A stretch of DNA of 64,000 bases from Flammula alnicola (GCA_015499995.1 JADNRV010000214.1:16965-80964); one strand, 5' to 3'. Counted from the first letter of the stretch, positions 21,262-33,067 are shown. A program made the numbers and translations. The notes: a model not told the origin generated them from the letters alone.

Positions 21262-23505
21262 CTACTCCTGGGGGATGCCGTCGTCGCCAAACCACTCAAC
21301 TGGGAGGAAGGCGAAGTCAACTGGGGCATATTGAGGCCGGAGAGTGAATCGCGATGGAGTGACTGGGCTGAAAGCGGGGTGTGTGCCACCCGATGCATCA
21401 GAGCTGTCGGGATTGGGTGTGCTCGGGGGATTGGCAGCGCAGTCGGGATTGGCAGTGTGGTCGGATTCGGCACTATCATCATCGTCAGCCTCGTTAGCCT
21501 CGTCATCCTCATCATCCTCATCCTCATCCTCATCCTCAGTCTCATCCTCAGTATCATCCTCGTCCTCATCACTGTCATCCTCTTCCTCATCGCTATCATC
21601 CTCCTGTGAATCGGCATTGTCGTCGCTCCGATCGGGATCGGCACATGGGGAGTCGGGTACGGCGGCTCTGTCAAGCCAGGCATTGTCAGTATTGGGCATC
21701 CCGTGATTACCTCCGTCGTCCGAATGTGTGGCATACCAGTTATCGACTGTAAGTTCTGTGATAGGTTGGGAGGATGGGTTTGGCGCTGAAGGATGACCGG
21801 TATCCTCACGCGCAAGCCACCGTGAGGCTACAGTCTCAGCATCAACAAGATTGTCATCTGTTGATGAGGTGTCGGAATCGGCAGTCGTATCTGCCAGCCA
21901 CCGTGAGGCGAGAGCATCAGCATCAATCACCTCCTCTGTTGAGGCGTCGGAATCGGCAGTCGTATCTGCAAGCCACCGGGAGGCGAGAGCATCAGCATCA
22001 ATCACATCCACGTCTGGTGACTCCCCTGCATCGTCGTCGCCGTGTTGCAACAACCATGCAGCGCCAACAGCAGCAGGGGACGTTGAGGTTGGAGCGGCAT
22101 CGGCATCGGCAAGCCAGCGTGAGGCGACAGCCTGAGCCGAGATGGAAGATTGGGAGGGTGCTGCATGCGAGATGCCGGCAGGTCCATGTGAAAACAACCA
22201 TGCAGCGGCAACAGTAGCAGCGTCAACAGCAGCAGGCAATGGTGAGGGTTGATCGGCACCAGCAGCGGCAGCCTTATCGGCAATCCAGCGTGAGGCGATA
22301 GCAGAGATGGAGAGTTGGGATGTGGTTGTCTTCGTGTGACGTGATGTGAAGTGCACGGGAAATTGCAGAGTGGTGGCTGGAGGCGGGGCGTGGGCATCGG
22401 CAGACACCAAGCTGTATCGGGCAGTGCCGTTTGGCGTAGTGGGGTTGGCCACTGACCATTCCCCATGCAATATCCCGTCCCTGAGGTCGGTATCATACCC
22501 AGATCGAACACGTTCCTTGGAGAAATGCCGAAGGGCGAGAACGTCTGCTTTCGTGAGGCGCTCCCCCCAGGTCCACTTGAATGACGTGGGTGGCATGGCC
22601 TGAAGACGTCTGAGGTCTGCCCCTGCAGCCTCGGCGACCTGCCGACTCAACTCACTCGTTTCGGCATCAGCAATATCGGCCGATTCCGATCCTGATCCAA
22701 ATGCCTCCGTCTCCTTCAGAACAACTGTCTCATGCAGTAAGTAAAAGCCCGCTGCCCGACGCGTGCTGATAGCGACTTCGGTGCGCGATAATTCCGCCAT
22801 GCTGGATGCGAAGTTTTTGAGACTCCTGAGTTCACCCAGGAGATCAGCAGCAATGGCCTGGTAATCGGCATCGGCAGCGGGAACGGCATCGGGCGAAGAT
22901 GGTTGGAAGGGAGGAAGGGGGACGATTTTCTTTTCAGCGATCGAAACACCTTTCGCGTTCGTTTGTAGTTGCAGCCGGTAGTGCGTGAGGCAAGCTTCGA
23001 GTGTATTGGCCGTAAGAGTCTGACGTTCGGCAGGTTGGCGAGTCGCCGTCCACCAGCTGAGGTAATACTCATTCACGACTCTCCCAAACTGTTCGTCGGT
23101 TGTGCCGACATCCAGTGTAGCAATGAATGCCGAATCAAACTCGACTGGCAGATCGGCATCAGAGACCATCGCCAAGCTGTCGGCAAGTGAGCGCAGGACG
23201 ATCGGCACTTCGACGATCTGCCCGACTCCGGTCGCTATTCCAATGTATGACATAATAAACATCTTGAAGAGGTTCAGAACTGGACATTTAGGTCAATTCA
23301 ACGCGAAACTACGCACTAGTTCACGTTGCAGGCAACGCTGCATCCACTCTTGGTGCCGACCGTCGGACACGGTTATGACGGCGAGGGCTTGCCGAAATCT
23401 TGACTCGCCATAATATATGACTTCCTGCACCTTGATGTGCCAGTTTTTATTTGATCCATGCTGTAGATTGAAGGGGTTGAATGTGCGGATAGACGGGGAG
23501 GACAT
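21262..23505 (-). CDS. KDZ-borne ASRWLAD-repeat acidic protein
   Basis: Two exons (23505-23317, 23262-21262; 54-nt intron) give 729 aa. No known family recognised. The N-terminus (SSPSIRTFNPFNLQHG, NWHIKVQEVIYYGE) and the block PTSFKWTWGERLTKADVLALRHFSKERV look globular. Residues of about 390-590 carry five copies of an ASRW[LI]A[DR] motif, at spacings of roughly 20-60 residues, alternating with AAAWLFSHG/AAWLLQHG variants. A tract of more than 50 Asp/Glu residues follows (coded at about 21,480-21,620). Two ALASRWLADTTADSD units are nearly identical. It sits downstream of and co-oriented with the transposase, 88 bp away, so it may be an accessory protein of the element. Confidence 0.75.
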
Positions 23506-23592
23506 TTTCACAGTGATAGTAAGAGTGATAGATGGATAAGATAAAGGGTTGTGCAAAATTTGTGATAGTAGGGTTAACAAATTGATATATAA

Positions 23593-26500
23593 TTATAATG
23601 GTGATTCATAATGTACATTTGTATTTTTAAATGATTTGTCAGATATAAGTGCCAATTGACGCCACATGACAACTTTCCGATCGGCATATGCAGCAGCACC
23701 GGCAGTGAGAGGCCGATCACTGGTGAATGCCGATTGCCAAGTCCTGCTCTTGTGCATGAAATAACGCACGGTCCATTGCATCTCATACCTGACCAATATA
23801 CACTCTTCACGCCATCTTTGAGTTTGCGCTCGGGCACGCAGCCAGTGCACACGTTTGACTGAAAATGTTTCAGGCAGGAATTGTTGATAATGTTGAGGAT
23901 AACTTACACTCTAGAATCATTGCTGGGTCGGCATCGGCCAGGTCGGCATCGGCATTGGGTAAGATATGCCGTCTCACGGAATGCCAAATCCAGGAGAGCT
24001 GCAGTGTTGTTGACCCGGGGGTGTTTGGCCGTAGAACGGCGGTGCTGGCTTTAATGTCTTCCTTCTTTAATAATCGGAATTTTTGCAAGGTTGCTTCATC
24101 GGCATGTAGGAGAACCAGATGGGCTCGGCATCGGCTGTAGACCTGGCAATGAAATGATATCCGCATGTTGAGGTCCTTGACGGCGGCTCGACCCCGGGTA
24201 CAGACACCTTTTCGAGGTGCTGCCGAATGACATCGGAGTATTGAAAGGATTTCTCGGCAATGAGTTCCCGTAACTGATGGAGGTGGGCCTTTGCCTGAGT
24301 TTTTCTGAGCGCCAACTCAATTTCATCGTACATGGGCCCGACATTTCCATTTGAAGGAAGGCAAAGTGTCTGGCGTTCGACAGGAATATTGTCATCAGCC
24401 GATGCCGCCTGTTCCTCCGCTGCCGATGCTGAGTCGGGGTCGGGCGTAGCATCGCCATCATTGATACCCTCAGCTACGTTGTCCCAATCCTCCATTGTCT
24501 CATCTTGCTCTGGCGTATCTGACCTTGTGGACTGGAATGCACCTGCTGCAGCCTGAAGGCAGGCCAGCTCTGTCAGTAGGGGTGCCAAAGCCTTTCGGAG
24601 CTTTTCCATTTGCTGCCGATCGGGATCCCGAGGTTCACGTCTGAGTTGGCGTACACGTTGCCGAATATCCATTCTGAAGTAGTAAGCACAAAGCAATGCA
24701 AAGCGAACGAAACTTACTGTTTTTCCTCAATCATGAGTGCAAACTCCAGCCAGATTTCAATTGCTGATCGGGGCCGATTAGCTGCCGATGCCGATTGGTC
24801 ATCCGTCCCATCAGCCACTTGCGCCGCGTATATATCCATAGCCTTGGGATCGGTCAGTCTTCTTGCCTCGGCATCCTCGATGTCAGTTTTCCAGCATTCC
24901 ACTGCTTGGGGACCAGCAGCTTCAGAGAGTTCAGTGAAATACTGTTGAAGATTGGCAAGGTTTTCGGATGCCTCTATGTGCCGTCGGCATAAAACTTTGG
25001 TTATGCGAAGCATCTTTTTATGGTTAGAATCACAAGCAGAATCATCTATCACTTCCACACGATGCGCCAAGGTTGCCGTGCGTACGGTGGGAGAGATCGC
25101 ATTCAATTCAGACCACAAAGGTTCCAGAATCTCGCCGATGGTCACAGCGGCGTCGGGAATAAATGAGGTAGCGTAGCGGAAGAAACATTCATCTTTGTGG
25201 GCATGGACATGGAAGAGGCCGATCGCACGGTCGACCTTGAGGCCGGTCGGCAGCCGATTGCCGATTCGCTCATGCAGGTGAACAAAGTACTGGCAGGCGA
25301 TGTCGTAGATGATCATCACGCCCTGGTCGGGATCCACCCGAGTCGTTTCGAGTGCTTTAAGCAATGCAAAGTCCACATTCTTCTGCTGTTCACCCTTGAA
25401 CAAATCCACAAGTGCGTTCGGCGCATAGCATCCATGCCGAGCGCATGCAATGCCGACTAGGCCAGTGATATCACAGGCCGATGAGGCGAGTAGGGCATTC
25501 ATGATGGCCCTGAATGTGTTTTCACAAGGCGCTTTCTAAAATGCTGTCAGTGAACTGAATCGGCATCGGCAGTGAGCCGACCTACCGTCAGTCTCTCAAT
25601 TGCGATCTTAAGGAAGGCGAAATATTCTTCACGTGTCGGTGCCATTCCACCACCTTCCGAAAGCCAAATATCCTTGGATGGCTTTGCCTGCCGAACATGG
25701 TCGGCCTTGAAATTGCCATCGGCAACAAAGACCCGTTGATATACGGCTCTGCAACTCACATGAGGTGATGCATAACATTGATACAATATCTTACCTGTTT
25801 AAATCGTCTTTCCAATTGTCCGGCAGGTTTATCCCGGGTTGAGGACATGCCGGACAGTAATTCGCCAACTCCCCGGGGCCGACGTTCATTGGATCTTTTC
25901 CATTGTGACCGTAGCCAGCCCACTTCAATTTCTTCATCCATCTCCACAAACGGCTCATCCTTCGAAACTCGTTGTATAAATCCACGACGTCGGCCAGTGC
26001 CATCGGCATTGTCAATCGGCGCAGTAGCTGATAGAACTGATATGCCGATGCCTTCAGTTCCAGATTGCATAGTCGGAAGTAGTCGAGTGCCTGTGCTGAA
26101 AACAATATGCGAATCCTGTGAAAACTGGCTGGCAGCAGTCGGCATGCCACAAGGTCGACCGGCAGTTGATCGGGCCCGCGGCATCGGCATGATACCATCG
26201 CTAAATGATGGATGCCATTGGTATGCACTACCTGGACATAGGAATTGTTGAATGCATCGGCTGTAGGAATGTGTCCGGAGGTGCCACCTGACTGATCACC
26301 TGCGAACAAGTCCGCAGTGGGAGCGGCATCGGCATCGTCATCGGCGTTGGGCGGTGGAGGCAGGTAGGAAGGCAAGGCAGCTACATCGGCATCGGCATCA
26401 CCAACAACCGTACTGTCATCGGCCTCAGTGAAAAATACCGACTCCTCAATCGGCTCATCATCGAGGCGAGTTTCCTGTTGTTGATGCAAGTCATCTAGGT

Positions 26501-27352
26501 ATTGTTGAAAGGTTTCATCCTCCATTGCCTCTGCGGCCTGATCTGGAACACCGAATCCATCGTCTGCATCACGCATCTCAAAATCGACATTGAGGTCCTG
26601 CCGATCGCCTCCCCCCTGCGATGCCGATGCCGATCGCCTCAGAGCCATCTGCTCGGTAGCGTCCTTTTGAACCTCGAACTCTTCAAGATAGTGTTTGTAA
26701 AACTTCAAAGTATCGCACAGAGGCTCGCCATCGTAGTGTCGCACAAGAATGTAAGTGCCGACCTCCCATAACTCCGCCGATCGGAAATGTGTGCCGGTCC
26801 ATCGTTGTATTTTATGCATCAGATTGTCTTGATGTGTGTGGCGCATGCATTTTCGACACAGTGGGCTCGCCAGACTACAGTCCTGGCATCTCCAGACTGC
26901 GTGAAGATTCTCATTACAGTGTGAACATCTCGAATGTTCAATTGGCAATGCTTCCCGGCTCAGTAGGGCTTCCAACAAATCGTCGATGCGTTCCACAAAT
27001 TGTATTATGTAGTCCTTTTGGGTCTGATTAAAGACATTAATAACATTTGTAGTATGAGATCGATCCATACCCTCACCTTGCGCTGCTTTGGATCGGCAAT
27101 CGGCTCGGCATCGGGCATGTCGACATCGTTTAGCGTATAATCTACCTCATGGTGCGATGGTCCGGGAGGGGGTGTTTGTGCAGGTTGAGACTCCTCTGGA
27201 AGGAGAGCTACTTTCACCGTTGTTGTTTTTTGTTTTCCTGATCGTGTGGTAGTCGTCACTTTCTTAAATGTAACGGCGTCAGCTGCATCGACATCACCCT
27301 CCACCAAAATATTTCTTCGTCTCCTCGGACGCTTGCCTGCTTGAGAGCTCAT
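23593..27352 (-). CDS. KDZ transposase with N-terminal CxC2 cysteine cluster (one frameshift)
   Basis: Exons 27352-27077, 27023-25795, 25748-25586, 25535-24718, 24673-23908 and 23858-23593. The coding length is 3,518 nt, one short of a multiple of three. The missing base lies near 24,100, where YMP must be followed by DEATLQKF; with it the product is 1,172 aa. The CxC2-type zinc cluster (CSHCNENLHAVWRCQDC, CRKCMRHTH) is near residues 115-150. The KDZ core includes VFVADGNFKADHV, APCENTFRAI, ACARHGCYAP and MIIYDIACQYFVHLHER, with later RVHWLRARAQ and RYEMQWTVRYF. These are hallmarks of KDZ transposases, which have an RNase H-like fold. The indel is either decay or a sequence error. Confidence 0.92.
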
Positions 27353-27545
27353 GGTACCGGAGGAAAGAAGATTTCGGAAAAGATAACCGTCAGAATGTTT
27401 TTTTGTTATCGCCAGATGATCGGAATTTTTCTTTTGTTATGGACAGATGATCGGTCCTCGTGTTTTTATTTTCCATGTGATGATATATAAAGATAGTTTA
27501 CATTTGGCCGATTGCTTCTTGTCAAAAAAAGACCTCTTTCTTCCC
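27353..27545. promoter_or_regulatory. Divergent promoter region in the KDZ element
   Basis: 193 bp between the transposase start and the divergent plus-strand gene. AT-rich with T runs; contains near-repeats of CAGATGATCGG at 27,412-27,422 and 27,443-27,453, possible regulatory or transposase-binding sites. Confidence 0.35.
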
Positions 27546-29571
27546 ATGTCAACACCAGCTTTCGATATCCCAGACCGCCCGGATCGCCGCAAAACATTTT
27601 ACAGCAGTGAAGAGCGGGCAGTGATTGATGTATATAAAAAGGAGTACCTTGAAGCCACATCGGCCGCTGCACGCAAACACATTGCGCAAACCCAGATCTT
27701 CCCAGATCTATTCAATTATTGGGCTCAGAAAGAGATGGTCGACCCGGATGATACTCAGACCCGGGCAAAGGTATTCATATTCAGCATCGACATATAATAT
27801 ATACAGCTCCACTGACAAAAACTGAAAAGGATCTGTCGCGTTGGCTACACAATAATTGGCGTTCTCCTCATTCGTCTGAGACACAATCCAGCTTCACAAT
27901 TAAGCGAACAGAGGTGGTGTGGAAGACAAGGCAGGAAGAGGTGTGGACAGAGATTGCAAAGCTACTCGGGGTTGAGTCGGCAAACACAAGGACCACGGGG
28001 TGGTTTGAGACACGTATGGTAGCTGTGCATAACATTATCGCGCGCATGACAGCCGAGGAGAATGCAGAACTTGATGAAGAGGTGGCGAGAATGTCCAAGG
28101 AGGGCCATTCCGAGGAGCACAAGCGACAGTAGGTGCCGAGCCGATGCCGATGCCGAGTGACTGACGAACCATCGGGATCCCAGGATTGCTGAAAAACGCT
28201 GGACACGCCGTTTCGATAAAGACGCGAAGAACCATTATCTAGAGATGGGGTTGCTTACCATCTCATTCGTATCACGCATGACTCCTGATGGTCAATTGGC
28301 AGTTGAAGTGTGAGCCGCCCACCCAATGCCGATGCCGCTGCCGATGCACACTAACTAAACATTCAAAAGACATGATCAGATAGCCGATCTCTTAGGCGCC
28401 CCGAGCACCTCCTTTGAGAAGCAGCATGAGTGGCAGGTACTGGAGATGAAACGCCTGCTCATGACATATGTGCGGACAGTCCAAGCTACCTTAAATGGCC
28501 CCGGCACCGTTGGTGGAATTGGAGCGGCACAGCCGACCGCAACACCACAGCTGAAAGTCAATGCCGATGGCTTTCCTGAACTACCAGCACCATTCAAAGG
28601 TGACTCATACTCTAAAACACAACTGGAGGAGTTGTTCAGAAATTATCTGTCACAATACTATCGTGCGTGTTCATTTCCGATGTGCCGGGTGCCGATTGCC
28701 GATTGCTGCATTAGATATCGCAACCAACGGCCGAAGTCGGCATGTGCCGTACAAATCGCTGGCCAGCGATCTATACACGTATATTAAGCCAGAGTACTTG
28801 CCGAACAACTGCAAGATACTCGAGCCGCGCAACATGAAGTGCAAAGAAATCATAGCATTTTTTGAACACATCGCGTCCAGAGAGCTGACTTATAATATCA
28901 GCGAAGTCTTTGCTTTTCACAGTGTTAATAGTGGACGGAAAGGGAATCAGGTAGTACGTAGGGTCGATGCCGATGCCGATGCTGAACCCACCCCTCCACG
29001 CGCAAAGCGCAAGAGGAAAGCAAAGAAGGCTGCACCAGCGGATGATCCCATCGACTCCAGTGCCCCACAGAATGAGGACCCTGCAGCCAATGCTGACAGT
29101 GAACCCCAGCGACCAAAGCGAAAGCTGAAGAAGAAAAAGAAAGGCGTATCACAGGGTGCCGATGAGCAGCGAGCCGATGAGCCAGCCACTGCCGATGCCG
29201 ACTTACACCGCACTGATGCTGACTTACCACAAATTCGACCGCGACCGAAGCCGAAGCCGAGGATGAAGAGCAAAATCACAACAGACATGGACCCAGCAGC
29301 CGATAACACTGCCTCACAGGGTGCCGAGGAAGCAGCTACTGCCGATGTGGACACGGTACCCCGTCCACGACTGAAGCCGAAACCGAAAAAGAAATCAAAT
29401 ATGGTCAACTCCAATAATGCGGGTGTATTGGAACACGATGTCAGTCACCTTACTGTGTATGTAATTCATAGTATAATTGACTCAGCATGCCGAATGCGAA
29501 ATGTTGCAGGTGCCGATAGTGAGCGCCAATGTACCACAAATGCCGATGAATCAGCCACTGGAAGACCATAA
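27546..29571 (+). CDS. KDZ-borne protein with basic, Ala-Asp-rich tail
   Basis: Exons 27546-27770, 27830-28128, 28184-28309, 28370-28662 and 28715-29571 give 599 aa. The end is uncertain: splicing out 29,458-29,512 would lead into another frame and a different tail. The N-terminal half (RKTFYSSEERAVIDVYKKEY, WTRRFDKDAKNHYLEMG, LTISFVSRMTPDGQLAVEVHDQIADLLG) is ordered and resembles accessory ORFs I associate with KDZ elements; no named domain. The C-terminal 230 residues alternate Lys/Arg-rich blocks (RAKRKRKAKKAA, RPKRKLKKKKK) with Ala-Asp stretches, suggesting nuclear or nucleic-acid binding. Three introns each contain GCCGAT repeats. Confidence 0.75.
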
Positions 29572-29577
29572 TCCAAA

Positions 29578-31275
29578 TCATACGCATATAGCTCGCAATG
29601 AAATCCCAGATGAACTAATTGATCCCGTGCTGCGCACAGCATCGGCATTGGCAATTGTTTGCGTGGTTGTCTTGGAAGCCTGGTTCTTCATCCTTCTGAG
29701 CGCCTTCTCCATCCTCGCCAACCTCGCCTCGATTTCCTGCATCCTTTCCTCCATGGCGCGCGTCGGCATCGGCATCGGCTCTCGAGCCTCGCGTGTGGCA
29801 TCGGCCTTCCAACCTGCATAGTCGGCCTCCGTTGCTATCATGTAGAGGTTTGTTAATATCCACTATTGATAGAAAAAGACTCACCTTTGTTTTTACCCTT
29901 ATCCTTGTGTGGGGCAGTTGGTTTCGGCCGACTGCCGATCGTCGCCTTGGCTGCTGGTGCCGCCGGTGCTGCCGATTGCGTGGGTGCACTGACTGCACCT
30001 GGTCGGCCGCCCTCTTCGTCGGTGTCGGTGACTACCTCCTTGCTCTTCGGTTCTTTTGCCCGCTTCGTCGTGCGTGGTTTCTTCTTCGACGGCCCTGCCG
30101 ACTTGGAGGTCACTGCCGACTTCGATGGCCCTGCCGACTTCGATGGCCCTGCCGACTTCGATGGCCCTGCCGACTTCGATGGCCCTGCCGACTTCGACGT
30201 AGGTGCCGGCTTCTTCACCTCTCCACCCCACGCACACTTTACCTTGTCCCACCCGCAGTTCCGGCACGAGGTGATACCTCGCACCTGCTTCTCGCATACC
30301 TTGTCCAGACGCGTGCAGCGGTCACAGCGTGGGAGGTGGTAGGTGCCGGTGCCGGCTGGCTTCGCTCTCTTCTTCCCTCCACTCGCCACGTCCTTCGTGA
30401 CTTCCTCATTCGAACCTCCTGCCTCCTCCTCATCCTCCTCATCCTCCGGCTCCCCCTCATCCTCCTGATACTCATCCTCACTCTCCTCCCGTTTGCGCTT
30501 GGGCACTTCCGGCCGCATGACCCGCGATGGCAGTTGAGCCTTGATCACCCGCGTCTGCCGAGTGGGTCCTGGCTTGGGTGCCGGTGCAGGTACGGGTGCC
30601 GGTGCCGATCGATCGTCATCGACATCCATGTCCTCCAAAGAGCCAAGACGCCGTGTGGGTCGAGGAGCCATGGCGGGCTGTTGGTGACAGCTAACAGTCA
30701 TCTTTGCCATCTCCTCTGTTGGCACTCGCACCCGACTTCCAGACGGCACCGCGTTCCTCGCAGCCGATCGAGCGGCCGATGGTGCAATCGGCACTTCGTT
30801 CCTGGAGGCCGATCGAACGGCCGATGGTGCGATCGGCACGTCGTTCTTCCGAGCCGATCGAACAGCCGATGCTGCAATCGGCACTTTCTTGGCCGTGGCA
30901 GACCCCGATGCCGCCCCCGATGCCGCCGTCTCTGTCGCCGCCTGGTCATACGCTGCGAGTGCCGCCAGTTGCTTTGCCCGGAATTTTTCATCCACCCCTT
31001 GCACATCTCTGGCCGTCATGTACTGACCCACAAATTGGTAAAAGAACCGCGGGAGGTCGAACTCGGCCTTGAACTGGCCCGCCTTCAGTGTTTTGAAAAT
31101 GGTACTCTTTTTTTTTGTTTGTTAGCATGCATATTCCATGTACTAGCACACTCACTATGTCATCCTCGAGTCCGTGCATCACTTGCTGGATGTTGTCATC
31201 CTCAATGGACTGCCGAATGGCAGCATCGGCGGCGTTGAGGGCATCGCGGAGTGATTCCAGGTTGTCGAAAGGCAT
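29578..31275 (-). CDS. KDZ-borne cysteine-cluster protein with KSAGPS repeats and coiled coil
   Basis: Exons 31275-31156, 31106-29885 and 29834-29578 (introns 49 and 50 nt) give 532 aa. The N-terminus is helical (FDNLESLRDALNAADAAIRQS). A threefold repeat around RSA..NDVPIAPSAV follows. The cluster RCDRCTRLDKVCEKQ...CRNCGWDKVKCAW has six cysteines arranged like a zinc binuclear cluster (Zn2Cys6-like), a DNA-binding type common in fungi. Then comes an 18-bp minisatellite coding for KSAGPS repeats, and a C-terminal coiled coil (MEERMQEIEARLARMEKALRRM). It converges with the 27,546-29,571 gene, the stops being only a few bases apart. A DNA-binding accessory role is inference. Confidence 0.75.
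30087..30200. repeat. 18-bp minisatellite within the cysteine-cluster gene
   Basis: Direct repeats of TTCGATGGCCCTGCCGAC, four of them perfect or nearly so plus two diverged copies at the edges. On the minus strand they code for KSAGPS. The repeat keeps the reading frame because its unit is 18 bp. Confidence 0.85.
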
Positions 31276-31490
31276 TTTGATGGTGTCAAAGGTGCGGTGC
31301 GTTGGGTGCAACTGGTTGTAGAGAGAGATCGGCGTCGGCAGGTGTAGTAGGGAGGAAGAAGATGTGTATCGATCAACGATGAAAATCAACAATCACGTGA
31401 CTTTGTACACAGTCCCAAACATCCATTTTTGTCAATGTACTGATGAGATAATAGAGATATCGTAGATCTTACCCTTTCCTCAGTACGACT

Positions 31491-32673
31491 ATGACTACCA
31501 CTATGCGGAACCAGAGCAATCAGCGGGAATTGGCAACAACAATCAGCAATATTCCCGATGGCTTTACGATCGGCACCGGGCCCGATGGCCAACAATACCT
31601 TGTACCGCAATACATGGTGCTGGCGTTGGACCACGCCTTTGCATCGTACCAAAGTAAAGCAGATTTGGGGGTTTCGAATGCACCCAGGGGGGTAAGTGAT
31701 CAATTTTGTGGTTACTCTGTCGATCGCCCATGGACCAACCAAAGTGCCGATCAGCAATCGACAGCGTGATCGGCAGTCCGACCGATCGGCACATGGATCT
31801 ATGTGCCGATCAGGCAATGTTTTTATCCTTTCGCACAGTTTCTTACCATTCATTTTAGTCACAACAGGCGCAAAATCGGCCTTTTGATGTTCTAGCTGAA
31901 GGGAAGCTCATGTTTCCACCAGACCCAGTAAGACCGGCCATCACTGCTTTGACTGCGCGTATCAGCTGATTCCCCAACAGCAATTAAGTGACCATGACCG
32001 CCTTACCCTACACGCAGAGGTCCTCGCGCTGCAAGAAAAATTAGGGATTTCCTACAAAGATGCCTCGCATAGGCTGTATATTGCAGAGCTCGAGAAGCTC
32101 AAGGTTGCCGATCAAACATATAAGGCCTTCAAGAACCTTGACAGTAGTGATGGGCACGGGTAACCCGCGGGCGAATTTTTGTCGACCCGCACCCGTACCC
32201 GCCAAAACCCGCACCCGTGGCCACGGGTATGGGATCCCGTGCTTGCAGGTGCGGGTTTGCACGGGACCCGTGGGTACAGAAACCCGTGCGGGTTTGATGG
32301 GGGCATCGTGAGAATTTGTGCAATGTTGAATTAGAATTAGAATAAATTTGGGCAACTACATTACATAATTATTTATTCAAGTAACTAAAGAATATATTTG
32401 ACACATTTCGGAGTTTCCCGTGTGCCGGCCGAAAACCCGTGACCCAGGCGCACGGGTGCGGGTTGGCTGAGGGTCACTCAAAGTGCACCCGCACCCGCAC
32501 CCGCCACACCCGTACCCGCAAACCCGCACGGGTGTCGGCACCCGTGCCCAACACTACTTGACAGTCGCATCGAGACCTCTCTCAAAACCCTCGAGGCACG
32601 TTTCGGAGATCCCAAAGCAAACACGGAGCCTGATGCTGGTGTCGTTCCTGATGCCGATGCCGATGCCGAGTAG
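31491..32673 (+). pseudogene. Small KDZ-borne gene interrupted by a MITE
   Basis: Exons 31491-31691, 31859-31927 and 31981-32144, continued at 32565-32673. Without the insert the product is 180 aa. It starts MTTTMRNQSNQRELATTISN, has helical LTLHAEVLALQEKL and HRLYIAELEKLKVADQTYKAF, and ends VVPDADADAE. No family recognised. The MITE splits the Ser codon after KNLD; as it stands the frame runs four or five codons into the MITE and stops at GGG TAA (about 32,160). The 167-nt first intron is unusually long for this window and full of GCCGAT motifs. It is divergent from the cysteine-cluster gene, 215 bp away. Confidence 0.7.
32145..32556. mobile_element. hAT-like MITE, 412 bp, target duplication CTTGACAG
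   Basis: Ends are TAGTGATGGGCACGGGT and its inverted near-copy TAGTGTTGGGCACGGGT, flanked on both sides by the 8-bp duplication CTTGACAG (32137-32144 and 32557-32564). The TAGnGnTGGGCA terminus and 8-bp duplication fit hAT transposons. The subterminal parts contain many ACCCGC/CACCCG repeats; the middle is AT-rich. No coding capacity. It is nested inside an exon of the KDZ element, so it inserted after the KDZ element had acquired that gene. Confidence 0.9.
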
Positions 32674-33067
32674 TCATTGTTTTGTACATTGTCTCCATAG
32701 TACAAAGATGTTTTATGCTTCCATTTGTGCACCTAAGCTCCTTCAATAAGGCTAGAAGCTCTGATGATACCATTGAGCTCGCATCGGCATTGCTGACTGA
32801 GATTTAGCGCTCATCGGGTGCTGCCATTTTAGCCAGTATTGGCAAGGCTGAGGAAACAGCCAACATTCAGCAATGCCAATCCAACGCAACTACATTGCAA
32901 TACCGATCTAATTCCAAGCATCCTGAACTGTATCGACCACATTTAGTGGTCATTTTGACTGCCAATCTCATTTTGAGTGTGTCGGCATTGCCGACCAAAC
33001 ATTGAGCAGACATCGGCATTGCTGATGTACGTGTATCGGGCCCATCAGACGTATATGTAAATATATA
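32674..33067. other. KDZ right subterminal non-coding region
   Basis: About 390 bp between the last gene and the right TIR. No gene seen. It contains several GCATCGGCATTGCTGA-like repeats (around 32,780, 33,010) and further TCGGC motifs. Confidence 0.55.

Noticed and set aside
21331..21815. Ser-, Ile- and Met/Arg-rich ORFs
   Set aside because: They are shadows of the GAT/GAG/GAC tract coding for the Asp/Glu run of the ASRWLAD protein.
29477..29821. Alternative spliced tail of the 27,546 gene (VPIVSANVPQMPM...)
   Set aside because: Possible, but it runs antisense through the coiled-coil exon of the convergent gene; the unspliced end at 29,571 was kept.
30087..30200. Candidate CRISPR-like array
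   Set aside because: The 18-bp units are contiguous, without unique spacers, and in frame in a eukaryotic gene: a minisatellite.
29793..31238. 481-aa Arg/Cys/Leu-rich plus-strand ORF
   Set aside because: It is antisense to the cysteine-cluster gene, whose frame has sensible domains and introns.
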